64,000 bases of DNA, taken from assembly GCA_039707465.1 (NCBI GenBank), contig CM077643.1, positions 243,310,167 through 243,374,166 of the forward strand. The letters are read 5' to 3'. A model generated the notes under the pieces. That model was given only the letters and a program-made list of their open reading frames with translations, was not told where the DNA came from and did no database searches. Both the position numbers and the translations under genes were made by a program. Positions 1 through 12,000 of this stretch are shown here, one piece after another (within the stretch, counting starts at the first letter, position 1; every line of letters begins with the position of its first letter). The stretch is from Rhabdophis nuchalis. Lineage: Eukaryota > Chordata > Lepidosauria > Squamata > Natricidae.

Positions 1-3000
1 AAAATGAGATTTCATAAGTTAATTTTCTTCAGCAAAATCACATCATTATACATAACACCTGTGTATAAACATGTTAGCAATATTTAAGTTGCTACAAAAA
101 ATCATAGATTTTGAAATAACAAAATTGCTTTAAAATGCTAACATGAAAACATACATAAAATTGTAATTATCTCCCATCAATCTTCATTTTTCTCTCTTCC
201 TCTTCACAACTGAAGACAATTAAAACTCTCTCATCACATACAGTATTTCTTTTTCAGCAGAAACTTTCACAAATCAGTCAGCCAATAAATGGAAGTGCAG
301 AAGAATGAGTAATAGCTACTTTAGAATAAAGAGGGCTGGTAAGATCAGAGATACTGGATTTAGGATCAAGGAGACTCAAGTTCAAGTCCATACTCAGCAA
401 TGTAAACTGACTGGATTAGTTTAGGGGAAATCCAGCAAAGGAATGCTATACCCACCTCATTATTAGCCTATTATTTTAAAACCCACCTTTCACTTAAGAT
501 TTCTTTTCATTTTTTCCTTGGTGTGAGGTGGACTGAGAAAGCCCAACATTACCCAGTGAACTGCCTAACATTACCAAGTGAAATTCTGTGGCTGAGAGTG
601 GACAAGAATCTTCTCATCATAGTTTGACACCTTAACCACTATACCACACTGCTTCTTATCTTGAGCTTCTGGAAGAGAAGATGGGGACAGAAATCACCAG
701 CCAAATTAGACAATATAAAGCTTAGAAAACAGAATTATTCTAGTACTGCAAATCTTTTCCAACCAATACAGTTGATTAAAAGGCTTAAGCTTTCATGAGC
801 TGTCAAGATGGCCTTCTCTGCCCTCTCCCCATTCTAATTGAAAGTCTACATGAATCAAACCACTCTATTTATCTGATGAAGTGAGTTACAGCTCACAAAA
901 AGTATGCCTTTTAATAACATGTGTTAGTTAAAAGAGGTGCTATTAGATTCCTTTTGATTTTTTGCTATCAGACCTGGTGCTTTGCTTAACATTTGACACA
1001 CAAACGCTTACTACTTCAATTTGAACCCATGGTCCTTCGGGCGGGTAGAGAAGCACTCTTATATTAATATTTACAATTGCTTTACAAGCCTTTGATAAGG
1101 AGGAGAGGTTTTGGAACACAGCTTTGCTTAAGGCCTAACTCAAACAAGCCCATGGTCTACTTTGGGTGGTAGGGCTCCATGCCAGGGATAGAAATCTGAC
1201 TGAATTCCATTTAGAAGTTCCTGCCAAGGAGCTAACAGAAAAATGCTGTTGAGAGGGAAGGCCAAAATTCAGCTCTTTTGCAGTTACAGCGCTTACATCC
1301 ATTTACTACCAATTTCATTTTAATTTCTTCCCAAGATTTGCAGAAAATAAACCAGCACTACTTCAACTTTTCCTACCAGTATTTGTGCTCCATGCAAACT
1401 GAATCTAATAAATGATTTTTGCCATAGTAATTGCTGTCAAAGGAGAAGGATGTAAAAGTTATAATAATGCTTGATTTCCACTTTATGTAGAAATTATAGT
1501 TTTACTTCTGGGAAAACCATTTACAGAAGGAAAGCTTAGTATGGAATTTGTTCATCTGTCACACCTGAGCCATTTAATACAAACATCTTGAAGCTCTTCT
1601 ATCATCTTTATCCATCTAACATAGCACAATTAGAGCTACACCACACTAAATTATTGATCGTTTGCTGAGCAACAAACCATGATCTGCAAACCACAATAAT
1701 AGGAGTCTGTCCAATGCATTAACCAAAACCAAAATAAAATAAACCGCAGGATGGCTTAGCAAAATGCCTATAACTATCTAGGGAGCAGTTCAATTTTTCT
1801 CAAGCAGATGAAGTGAGTGGAAACATCCTGAATCCTTTCTTGTGTAAGCAGGATCCATATTGGGAAGGAAATAATTCACTCCCTTCTGATTTAGATACCA
1901 CTGAACATGGGAAATTCCCCAGAGCAGATTGCAGCACCTGTTTACTCTTCATAAATTCAAAGCTTTTGGCATCAGAATTACCTCTTAAAAAGGGAAACAG
2001 AAGCATCCACAAACAATATTTTGAAACTTTATTTGCTCTTTAGAAATTTATCAAAATGGCCTGATGCAACATGGACAGAATGAACAACATCCCAAAACAA
2101 GATTACCAATTAAACACACACATTTACTATAGTTTCTGCATGTTATACTTAGATGAAAGACTATGGCTTGTGTCATTAAGAAAAATGAAATATAATAATA
2201 TATTACGCACGAAAATGTTCTGATGAAAAAAGAAGCAATCTTATAATCAGTGAGATAAGGAAGCTTGATTCAACTTTAATTAAATCATGTTTTCCTTTTT
2301 TTAAATTTTGTCTTAATTTTAATTTCCTGCATTTTTTAAAGAAAGATTCTCACATATCATCTGACTAGTTTATATTCAAATATCATTAAAAAACAACCCT
2401 TAGACTGCTTCACCCTAGATTCAGATATACTAGCATTGCAAATCTCAGGGACATATTTGAGAATGTATGGAGCTGTAAGAATGTAATAGGGGGAGAAGCT
2501 GAATTATCCAGATGTTCAAGTGTAGCACTAAAGCACAAGATTGGACAATGTCTTGGCAAAAGCAGGAACAACAGCACAGTACATCCATTAGCCAGACATC
2601 CATATTCTGTCAAGGGGTTGGTGTGTCCTCTTTCTCCAATTCCAAATTACAGCAAGATCCACAGCTAAAAGATAAATTCATGTTTTCTACACAGAAAAAA
2701 TAAGAAGAAAATAGAGAGGGCAATTGAACATGACGTATAAATTGTTTTTTATTTCTTTAGAAAGTCTACAAAACACCCTTGTCCAATGCAGGAGCATAGG
2801 ACTACAATCAGCCAATCATGATAACTGCAAGAGATTGCAGGAAACTGGTCTTCAAGTGAAGAATCAAAGGTCACAAGTTACTACATTAAGCCTAATATAA
2901 GGTGGGCTGTAAGCAATACTATCATATCAACTTATCAATCAACAGAGATGCATGCACATATACATTTCATACAATGATGTATTAAATAAATCTCACATCT

Positions 3001-3299
3001 AAAATGTAAGAATAATGGTAATCAGTTACCAGGAGAAACAGCAAGCGTCATTTACATTGTGACATTAAAGCAAGTAAATTGTCTTACAATTTTCTGGCTC
3101 TTACAATGACAGGTTTGCAAATATGGGGAAGTAGAGAGAGAAAGGTATGAAAATGACACTCAGCAAGGAAGCATATTGCACTATACACAAAGAGCAGAAT
3201 ACCAACATTCAGGCCAAATCACACAGATTAGACCAAGAGAGAAAGATACGTGACAATATTGCCAGTCCAGAACATCTTTCTTTCCCCCAAGACTCTGAT
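1..3299. other. No gene seen; AT-rich flank on the expected PROSER1 side
   Basis: I see no coding exon, RNA gene or complete transposon here. The sequence is AT-rich with scattered short open frames (under 80 codons) that have no recognisable domains. By synteny with other vertebrates, where PROSER1 lies head-to-head with NHLRC3, it is probably PROSER1 intron 1. That is inference only. Confidence 0.5.
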
Positions 3300-3835
3300 T
3301 TATAAGATTTGTTTCTGCAGGAGGATGAATACTACATTCACTTTTGGTCAACACAATACAAAGAAGATGTGGAGACTCTGGAAAGAGTACAGAAAAGTGC
3401 AACAAAAATGATTAAGTGGTTGAAGGTTAAAACGTACCATGAATGGTTACAGGAATTGGGTATGTCTATTCTAAAGAAAAGAAGGACTAGGGGAGACATG
3501 ATAGCTCTGTTTCAATATTGAGGGGCTCCTACAAAAACAAGGGGGTCAAATTATTTTTCAGAGCCAAAAGGCAAGATAAGAAACAATGGATGGAAATTAA
3601 CCAAGGAGAGAAGCAACCTAGAACTAAAGAGAAATTTCCTAATGATGACAGCAATTAACCAATGGAATAGCTTCAGTGATGGAGCACCCACAACTTCAGA
3701 AGGCTTTCAAAAAGACACCGAGTAAAGAATTCTATTCTATAGCCATTTATCTGAAATGATATAGGGTCGCCTGCTTGAGCAAGGGGTTGGACTAGAAGAC
3801 AGCCGAGGTCTATTATTGTCAGTTTTGGCAGCGTG
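3300..3835 (+). mobile_element. CR1 LINE, 3' end (snake CR1 type)
   Basis: The frame at 3309-3521 encodes the C-terminal end of a CR1 reverse transcriptase: a TLERVQKSATKMIKWL segment followed by KKRRTRGDMIALFQY, both characteristic of CR1 ORF2. Downstream the degenerate frame continues to 3730. It ends in the CR1 3' signature around a GGGGTTGGACTAGA motif near 3783-3797. The 5' end is truncated, as is usual for CR1 copies. Stop codons and frameshifts make it a dead copy. Confidence 0.85.
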
Positions 3836-5580
3836 ACTAGTAGTAGTATGAGATAACCCCAGGAGCAAACCACAGCACACAGAGCTTTTAGCCAATTAAT
3901 AGTGGTTTATATATACAGAAATATATACAAACATACACACGGAGATAAAAATCCCTTACCACACAGCTCGGACACAAGGAGAGAAAGTGAGATACACAAC
4001 GAGAGAGAGAAACCACCTTCTAATGAGCACCTATATCTATATATATATAGGCCCTTCATTGCATCAGCCTTGCCTTACATTGGTCAGTTTACTGATTACA
4101 GTTTACAACCTTTCATCAGCTGGCAGCTATTAAATCCTTAGTCTTTGACAATTATTCTATGTACTACAAACACAACAATTACTGGAGTCTAAGAAGATTT
4201 GGTTTGACAAGGAAGGATTTACAATAATATTAGTAAAAACCACAAAACAGTCAAATTAATAGAAAATAAGTTAGATTTCATAAGTGACTTTTTTCTGTAT
4301 AGTATAAATCTTATTTGGATGTTTATAAATGATTGATTGCATAGATTTTAAAATTGAAATATTTGTATCTCTTTCCACTTTGTAGAAAAATGAAAAATTT
4401 ACTGTATTTTCTATTTCTTTTTATAAAGTCTCGGAGGGGGCCAACACCTCCGACATAGAAGTTCTCAATATGTCTTTGCAACTCCTTACAATCCCCTATC
4501 CTATTTTTATAAAAATTTGTAAAACCCAATAAAACTTTTTCAAAACGAGAAAAGAAAAAAAAAGAAGTTACAGTACTCTGGGATTTTAGAATACAGTCAA
4601 GTATGAAACCTGGCTGAGTGACTTTTGGGTCAGTCATTATACTTAGCCTACAATGTCAGGCTCAATGTTAGGCTTTAGGCAGTTGCAACCAATGGATCAA
4701 CACTTTCTTTAAAACAAAATAAAGCTGAGTCTCACTCTGTGGAAAAACACTTGGAAGAAAAATGTAGGGGCTGAAATTGCAACGATATACAATAAAACCT
4801 GGCTGGCCACATGAATTTGACAACATAGCATTTAAAAGTCAACAGTATTCTATAATTAGTTCATGAGTGACTTCCTTATTCGTGGAGCAAAAAAAAAAAC
4901 AACCCTCACAATTCTGCTTAAATATCTATTCTGTACAGAATCCAATTCGACTAATACATCTTCATCTACTTGTTTCAGTTATACATTTACATTTTGCATT
5001 TGTATGTGCATGCTTTGTTTTAAATTATAAGCTGCCACATCTTGAAAGAACACAGCCTTCTGTGGATTGGCATTATGTCAGTGAGACAGGCAATGCTGGA
5101 AAGTGGATAGGGCTGACTCCTAAATCTATATTATTTATTTTCTCTTTTTTGGTTTTGTTTAAATTGGTGTGCATTTGTAAAACAAAACGGTTGGGAGAAT
5201 GCAGGGCTGCGCCTGGAGGCTTTGACACCTATCTCTACTCTCCACTTGCTGTTTCCTCTATTAAAGGCAAAGCAAATGAAGTCTCTTATCTTTTTATTAG
5301 CCTTGTAACTCTGTAACCTCCATGTTTAAGAACCACGTGGAAAAATTAGATACCATTAGTTTATCCCAATTAATAAAACCGTTTTAAAAGAAAGTTCAGC
5401 GGGAGAAAATATAGGTAATTTATCTCTGGTTCTTTGATACAAACCCAAAGTGGGAGTGCGCACATATTGCTTCCCGCATTTCCCCCTTTTTTAAATACAT
5501 GAAGTGTAGCTTGCACATCTACGTTCCAGCATGAAGAAAATAAACCCAGCTCACCAATCTTTTATAATGATCACGGAAAG
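3836..5580. other. No gene seen
   Basis: AT-rich sequence without recognisable coding exons. A short TA-rich tract lies near 4033-4050. Around 4440-4570 there is a possible LINE 3' tail (A-rich, with an AATAAAA motif), too short to classify. A 149-codon open frame at 4867-5316 has no domain and looks like chance. Confidence 0.5.
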
Positions 5581-5930
5581 AACGGGAAGCCAGCACCGTC
5601 GCTGGAGCGCTCACCTTTTTAATGGTTTTGCAATTGTTTGCTTGCGGCCGAATTAGTCACTCCAGGCCCCGGATGGAACGAAGAAAGGTGACTGAATTAT
5701 AGGACCCTTGCTTAGAGTCTCTCCCTCACTTTGGATAGGCTCGCCCACCCAACCCCGATGCTTCCATGGGAATCGTAGTTCTCTAAAGCCCTTTTCCGCG
5801 TGATTCGGAACGAAGGACAGCACTCAATCTCCCAAGAAGCTTTTCGCGAGCTCGATTTTTTTTTTTGCTGCGGACAGAGCATGCGCAGGCCAGTGTGCCT
5901 ATTTTCGTAAGCGGCCGCTGTAGTGATTCG
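5581..5930. promoter_or_regulatory. Candidate divergent promoter of NHLRC3 and PROSER1
   Basis: This is a local GC- and CpG-richer patch in AT-rich surroundings, directly upstream of the NHLRC3 start codon. Three motifs typical of housekeeping promoters are visible. The minus strand of 5768-5780 reads AACTACGATTCCC, close to the ACTACAATTCCC core of the ZNF143/THAP11 site. TCGCGAG at 5844-5850 resembles the BANP site. GCATGCGCAG at 5879-5888 resembles an NRF1 site. No TATA box is evident. Divergent transcription with PROSER1 is inferred from vertebrate gene order. Confidence 0.6.
5615..5850 (-). other. Possible 5' non-coding exon of divergent transcript (PROSER1?)
   Basis: On the minus strand a strong splice donor, AAAAAG|GTGAGC, is formed with its GT at 5613-5614. 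An exon starting in the CpG-rich promoter and ending at 5615 would be the expected first exon of PROSER1. There is no coding evidence; the right boundary is arbitrary and the identity rests on synteny. Confidence 0.3.
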
Positions 5931-6035
5931 ATGGGGCATCACGACCATTCTCGGGTGCGGTTGTTTGCAGGACTCGGAGGGGCTGGTTTGTTCCTGTTGT
6001 TGATAGTCCTGTATAGAGTCGGGTCCGAGTTGGAG
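5931..6035 (+). CDS. NHLRC3: NHLRC3 exon 1: start and signal segment
   Basis: ATG at 5931 opens 35 codons. Residues about 10-29 are hydrophobic ([18 protein letters not shown]), fitting a cleavable signal peptide or signal anchor after a basic His/Arg N-terminus. The donor is GAG|GTGGGT with GT at 6036-6037, phase 0. The frame is open upstream to a non-ATG codon, but 5931 is the first ATG in frame and matches the length of the family's N-terminus. Confidence 0.85.
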
Positions 6036-9000
6036 GTGGGTTGCCAAGCCGTGTAATAACAGCAACCAGTTATATATATGTCTCTATTTAGCAGTGTTCA
6101 AAACCTTGTCCAATGATTATGTCACTTTTAGACCGTATTCGCGTTTTAATTCGCTCAGAGATAGGTTCAATTGTAAATCAGGCTGCCAGCTTTTTGCATC
6201 GCAGATCTGATAGTTCTAACAGTGGGGCGGCGATTGCCCTAAGTGATTTTTCAGCAAATAATTACAGTCAAATATGGTTATCTTATCTCTTGCCAAATTT
6301 AAATTATTAATTGATTAAGAATTCTAGAGTAAGGTGAGAGCTCTGGTAAAATAATTTTGGCTATTGAGTCCAATCAACCTCAAAAAACATATCAAATTTG
6401 TCATTACTCTTTTTGAAGATGTATTAAATTACCATTGCCTTCAACCTCAGGCAGTAGGATCAATAGATTAATATTGTGGCGTAAAGTAATACATCTAAAA
6501 CAGACACAAACAAATGATTATATTGTTTAGTTCATTTGCTTTATTGTGTCAATAGAAAATGGAGCAAGGGCAAACATGGTAGTATTTTCTTTGGACATAC
6601 TTTACACATTAATTGCTATATTTAAAAGAAAAAATAGCAAATCTATGTGTTTATGAACTGCAGGTTATAACTGAAATTAGAAAAAAGTATTCAAAAATTT
6701 CAATAGATGAGTTAATTGAAAAGTGTCATGAAGTGTCAGCTGAAAATAAAACCAAAAAAGGAAATGAGACAAAATAGTGTGGGAATTGACTGGCTAGGGC
6801 TCTTGAGAGCTTAAATAAATATTCTTGATGCTGGGGGAAAAGAAATATTTGGAGGTTAGCTTGGGCCAAGTAATGCAACGTTAATGTTCTTTATATTCGG
6901 AATAGAAGAAAATATTCAGAATAGAAAGTTAATTTCCTTCTTTATATTTCAGGAGAACAGGAAAACGTATGACCTCTCCACATACCACTCTGCCCAAATA
7001 AAAAGTAAAAATATTAAGGTTTGAGACTGGCAATTCGCTGAACAGTTTGAGGCTCTTGCAAAGGCTCAGTATGAGGAGATGGGGGGGGGGAAGGTCATCT
7101 CCTCATTTCTGATAGCTTTATAAGGTTCTTCTGATGTCATTTAGAGTGGTATCCTTGTGCCCTAGCTGCTATGCTTATCCCTAAATGGTTTTAATTTACT
7201 TTTCTCCAGCCATCCATTTTGTTGTATCTATCACTCCTTTTGCTACCCTAAGCTTCAGAGTCTGTGGAAGTACAATGCAGAGGCATCAGCTTCCCTTTTT
7301 CCATTCAAGTTCCATTCATGGAAAATTTGAACCGGTGTCTGACATTTAGGAATGGATACAGTGAGAGCCGTACAACAAAATCTACTCTACATCTTTCATC
7401 AGGTGCTGGTCCAGCCTATTTTAATCTGAATGATAATTTAGTACAGTTAAACGAACTTATGAAGGGCCCAGTTGGCTAAGACCAAAAGCCTAGCTGATCC
7501 AAAATTCCATTCTATTACACATATCTACGAAGAAGAAGAAGAAGAAGAAGAAGAAGAAGAAGAAGAAGAAGAAGAAGAAGAAGAAGAAGAAGAAGAAAGT
7601 CAAGATCTTGTGGGACTTCAGAATTCAGACTGACAGGCACTTGTCCTACAACACACCTGATATAACAATAATTGAAAAGAAAAAAGTATGGTTCGTTGAC
7701 ATTGCAATACCTGGTGATGCACGAATTGAAAATAAGCAGCAAGAAAAAAATCACAAAATATCGGGACTTGCAAATTGAAGTTGAGCGACAATGGAAGATA
7801 AAGTTGTGTGTTGTCCCGATTGTGATTGGAGTCCTTGGAGCAATACCTAGGGGACTGCCTCGCTATCTGGAGGTTCTAGGTTTGCCGGACTTGAGCATTC
7901 TGACTCTACAAAGGGCCACCCTGCTTGGAACAGCTTATATCCTCCGATGTTACCTTGACAGTTCCTAGGTCCTTGGTTAGGACTCGAGCTGTTGAGCTAC
8001 CAACCAGCCCCAAAGGCTGTGAATCTCACCAAAGATTAATCACAGAATAATAATAATAATAATAATAATAATCTTTATTGTCATTGTACTAAAATTACAA
8101 TGAAATTGGTTATATATATAAGAAGCTCTAAAGCAGGGCTTGACTGAAGCAACCACATCTCCTTCTGTTCAAAAATGAAATGATCTGTGATTCTGGACGA
8201 TAATGTATTCCTCTCATGACTTGTAGCTATTTGCTGATCTTTGTTTATAAAATTGATTGCTTTCCTTTTACGGTTGCCCCAGGGGAAAGCCATCACTACA
8301 TCTTGTAGCCAATTCCATTATTCTACTAGGTCCCATATAAAACTTTATTTCATTTTATCTGTTCTGCCCAGTTTTATTGCCTCTAGATTTGTCCACATGG
8401 CACACTTTTCTGCACCTCTTGACATTTTTTCATTTAGTGCCTTTGTAGAACCAGATATGCCCCAGCAAGAGGTTACTCCAAGCGAATTGTTCTAACTCTG
8501 CTAAGAATGTGTAGATTATAACTCCCTAAATTAATCAGCCAACATGATTATTGCTGAAAAATTCTAGGAGTAAATATCATAGTAGGGTATTCAGGGAAAA
8601 GTTAGCAATAGCGCTTATATACCGCTTCATAGTGCTTTATAGCCCTCTCTAAGTGGTTTACAGAGCTAGCATATTGCTCCCAACAATCTGGGTCCTCATT
8701 TTACCCACCTTGGAAGGATGAGTCAATCTTGAGCCTAATGAGATTTGATCTGCCAAACTGCTGGCAGCTGGTGATCAGCAGAAGTAGCCTGCAGTACTAC
8801 ACTCTAACCACTGCGCAACCATGGCTCTTATTCTCTAGTCCTCTGATAATTTTGGTTGAAGCTTAGTGCTTTTTTTTGGGGGGGGGGGGGAGTCATTAAT
8901 TTCTTTTTTTGGGGTGTGTGTGCAGTAATCAAAGCTGTAAACTAGAATATTCCAATTGTGATTACATTTTTTTCTTCAATCAATCATGTCTGATTTTTGG

Positions 9001-12000
9001 AGACTGCCTAGACAAGTCTCTGCCATTTGCTTGGCGAGGTTTTGGGGAAGTGGTTTGGCACTGCCTCCTTCATAGCACCGAGGGAGAGTGACTAGCTCAA
9101 GGTCACTCAGCTGGTTGTGTGCCCAAGGTAGGACTAGAATGGTCTCCTGATTTCTAGCCTGATGCCTTCAGCCGTATATCAAGCCAATTGCAAAGTATAT
9201 CCATGCAAAATCCAGAAGTATAATACTCCATATTTTACATATTGAATTCAACTAATATTTGCTTTAAAGCATTGATTGTGTGTTGTTTGAGTGGCCTGCG
9301 TACTGGGGAGCAGCTTTGCCAAAGTGTTACTTAGTGTTTTTTATAAATGACAAATTCAACAACTTCACAATCAGTTGTAATTATCTCAGAGCTCGGATGT
9401 TGGAAAGTTTTGTGCTAATATGCAGGATTCACAGTTAATTAGCAAATTAGCATATCTGCTGTTTTAACATTCACTTTCCCAATTTGAAAGGAACCTTTTG
9501 AACTATTTCACTTTCCTTTTTAATTCTGAATTATCTACATAAATAAGCTCGTTAGATTTTTTGAAGTCTGCATTGTTTTTTTCCCCTTTAAGGAATTGTA
9601 TTTACACTAGCCCTCCCCTGTTGAATATAATTTAATTGTAGTGAGAATAAAACCCCAAGAAGTCTCAACCAAGATTTCCATATTATGGAAATGATGGGAA
9701 ATGCAGTTGAAATGCCTCTTTTGAAAAACTAAAGTATATAAACCATGCTTTCCGATTAATCTCTATTCATGTGCCACTGCCAACACAATTTATCTTAACA
9801 GAATGATGTTGATTTCCTAGCATTATTTGGTCTTCTCTAGCTGAGCTTGTCAATCAGAAATGTTGGCAGTTCGGCATGTAAAAATGCAAGTAGAAAAATA
9901 GGAACCACCTTTGGTGGGAAGGTAACAGTGTTCTGTGTGCCTTCGGCGTTTAGTCATGCCGCCCACATGACCACGGAGTTGTCTTCGGACAGCGCTGGCT
10001 CTTCAGCTTAGAAATAGAATGAGCACCACCCCCTAAAGTCGGGAACAACTAGCACATATGTGTGAGGAGAGCCTTTACTGTTTACCTTTAACCAATTAGA
10101 GAAGCCAAGTCATTGGACTTTACAGTATAAATACTGATGGGGATAAGTTATTGTTTATGAGGGTATGGATAGTGAGACATTCCAATTTTTGTCTATGCTG
10201 CTGTCATTGGCTGATTTCTTCAAAGCTAAGCTGGGTAGATTGTGAAGGAGACCTCTCCTCTTGTAAACTAGACTAGGAAGTTGAGAAAATTTCGAAGAAC
10301 AAAAATGGAAAATCAGTTCCATAGTATTGCCAGGTATACAAGTAGTCCTCAATTTACAACCATTCATTTAGTGACCATTCGAAGTTACAGTAGCATCGAA
10401 AAAAGTGACTTGTGACCCTTGTAGTGTCACTTATTGCAACCTTCTGACAAGCAAAGTCAATGGGGAAGCCAGATTCATTTAGCAACCATGCTACTAACTT
10501 AACAAATTCAATGATTCACTTAGCAACTGTGACAAGAAAGTTAATAAAATGGGGCAAAACTCACATAGCTGTCTTGCTTGGCAATGGACATTTTCGGCTC
10601 AATTGTGGTCATAAGTTGAGCATTACCTGTATGCATGTCTATATAGTGAGAAGGAATTGCTCAACTTGGAAGGAAACAATACTTACAACCTTGTCTCTGG
10701 ATGGGGCTGTTTGAAAATCTTTGAAGGGTTTTTTGTTTGTAAATTAATAAAGTTGTTTAAAGGGTTATCTTTTTCCTCAGCTAAATCATATGATTTTAAG
10801 AAGGAGGGTTCCCTTAAGTTGGACCTAAACATTTGTCCTTTATTGTTCTCTCAGCCTATAATCTACCTCACAGGATTGATTGTTGGGAAAAAGAGGAAAC
10901 AATGCAGCATATAAATCTAACAAAGAGATGGAATTAACCCTTTCTGGAAAGATCCATTTACTAATGGACGGAATGATGCTTCAACGTAAATCAGACCACC
11001 GTTTAACAGTATTGTTTTTGTGTTTGATTTGCAAGGTGTTAAATCAGTGGGCTACTTATTCATTGTGGCGGATACAGAAACCACTCTACAAGCTTGATCT
11101 AGGGTGGCCAAAGTTTTCAGAAGAATTTACTGGTCAAACATTTTGTGTTGCTGTTGATCATCTCCAGGGATTAGTCTACGTGGGACAGGTAAGAAATAAC
11201 AAGATCAAAATGTTTTAATTACCCAAAATGTAGTTATTACATTAAGGAGATGAATAATACAGTGTTGTAATCCTGCATGGTTCTGCTTGTCTCTTTCTTT
11301 CAGGTTATATCACTTTTTTTTAAATAGAAAAAAGCTAAGTGCAGATTTATCGCTTGACCATGAATCACTTTTTTTCCATTCACACTTTTTGGTTTGTTTT
11401 ATCATTTTAAAAGCTTATGCATTGTTATTTTGCATTGTTACAAAATTTGGCTTAGTAATGATGTTCTAATTATGTTGATGAATTATTTCTTAGTTGCATT
11501 TCTAGACTGCTCAGTTTCAAAATGACTCTGGGCAGTTTCATACAGTTTTTAAAAAATTACATTAAAAAAACCTGCATGACTTTTTCCTATAGTTCTTCAA
11601 ATTACACACACAAAAATGTACTTGAAATTAGCAGTTCAATAACAACATTTTAGAGCAAAACAAAATTATAGCATCTGAGATTATCTAAAATATTTATTCT
11701 TCCAATTCTACATAGAGCCCTTTATTTAGCTTCTGGCATCTTGGTTCCTTACTGCATTAACAAAAATTATTCTCAGCTTTATTAATATCGAACCTGTTTC
11801 AATAACTTTGCTTTATTGTCTATCAAACTATGGTTTTCACTGAAAAATAGAGATACTTTCAAGTTACAAGCTTGATTTTATATTTCCAGAGATGTGACTG
11901 TGTTTTTATTTTGGCAGCTTTCTTTCAGGTGGCATCCAGATTCTCCTATTTTTAGCATCTGATAGTATTTTGCTCAGATGTGTGAAGTTTTCCCACAGTT

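Larger units (their letters stand above)
6036..11035 (+). other. NHLRC3: NHLRC3 intron 1
   Basis: A 5.0-kb intron carrying an R4/Dong-like LINE fragment, GAA and AAT microsatellites, a Sauria SINE, two other SINE copies and a short inverted-repeat DNA element, all listed separately. Stretches 6036-7500 and 9190-9835 hold no element I can identify. A G-run lies at 7080-7090 and another near 8879-8891. Confidence 0.8.

Noticed and set aside
1800..2012. PROSER1 coding exon on the minus strand (contains a KSFEFM string)
   Set aside because: The resemblance is limited to a few residues, with no splice sites or further similarity.
4867..5316. 149-codon plus-strand open frame upstream of NHLRC3
   Set aside because: Composition is that of AT-rich non-coding DNA. 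No domain, promoter or splice context was seen.
7515..7754. Poly-leucine minus-strand open frame
   Set aside because: Produced by the (GAA)n microsatellite.
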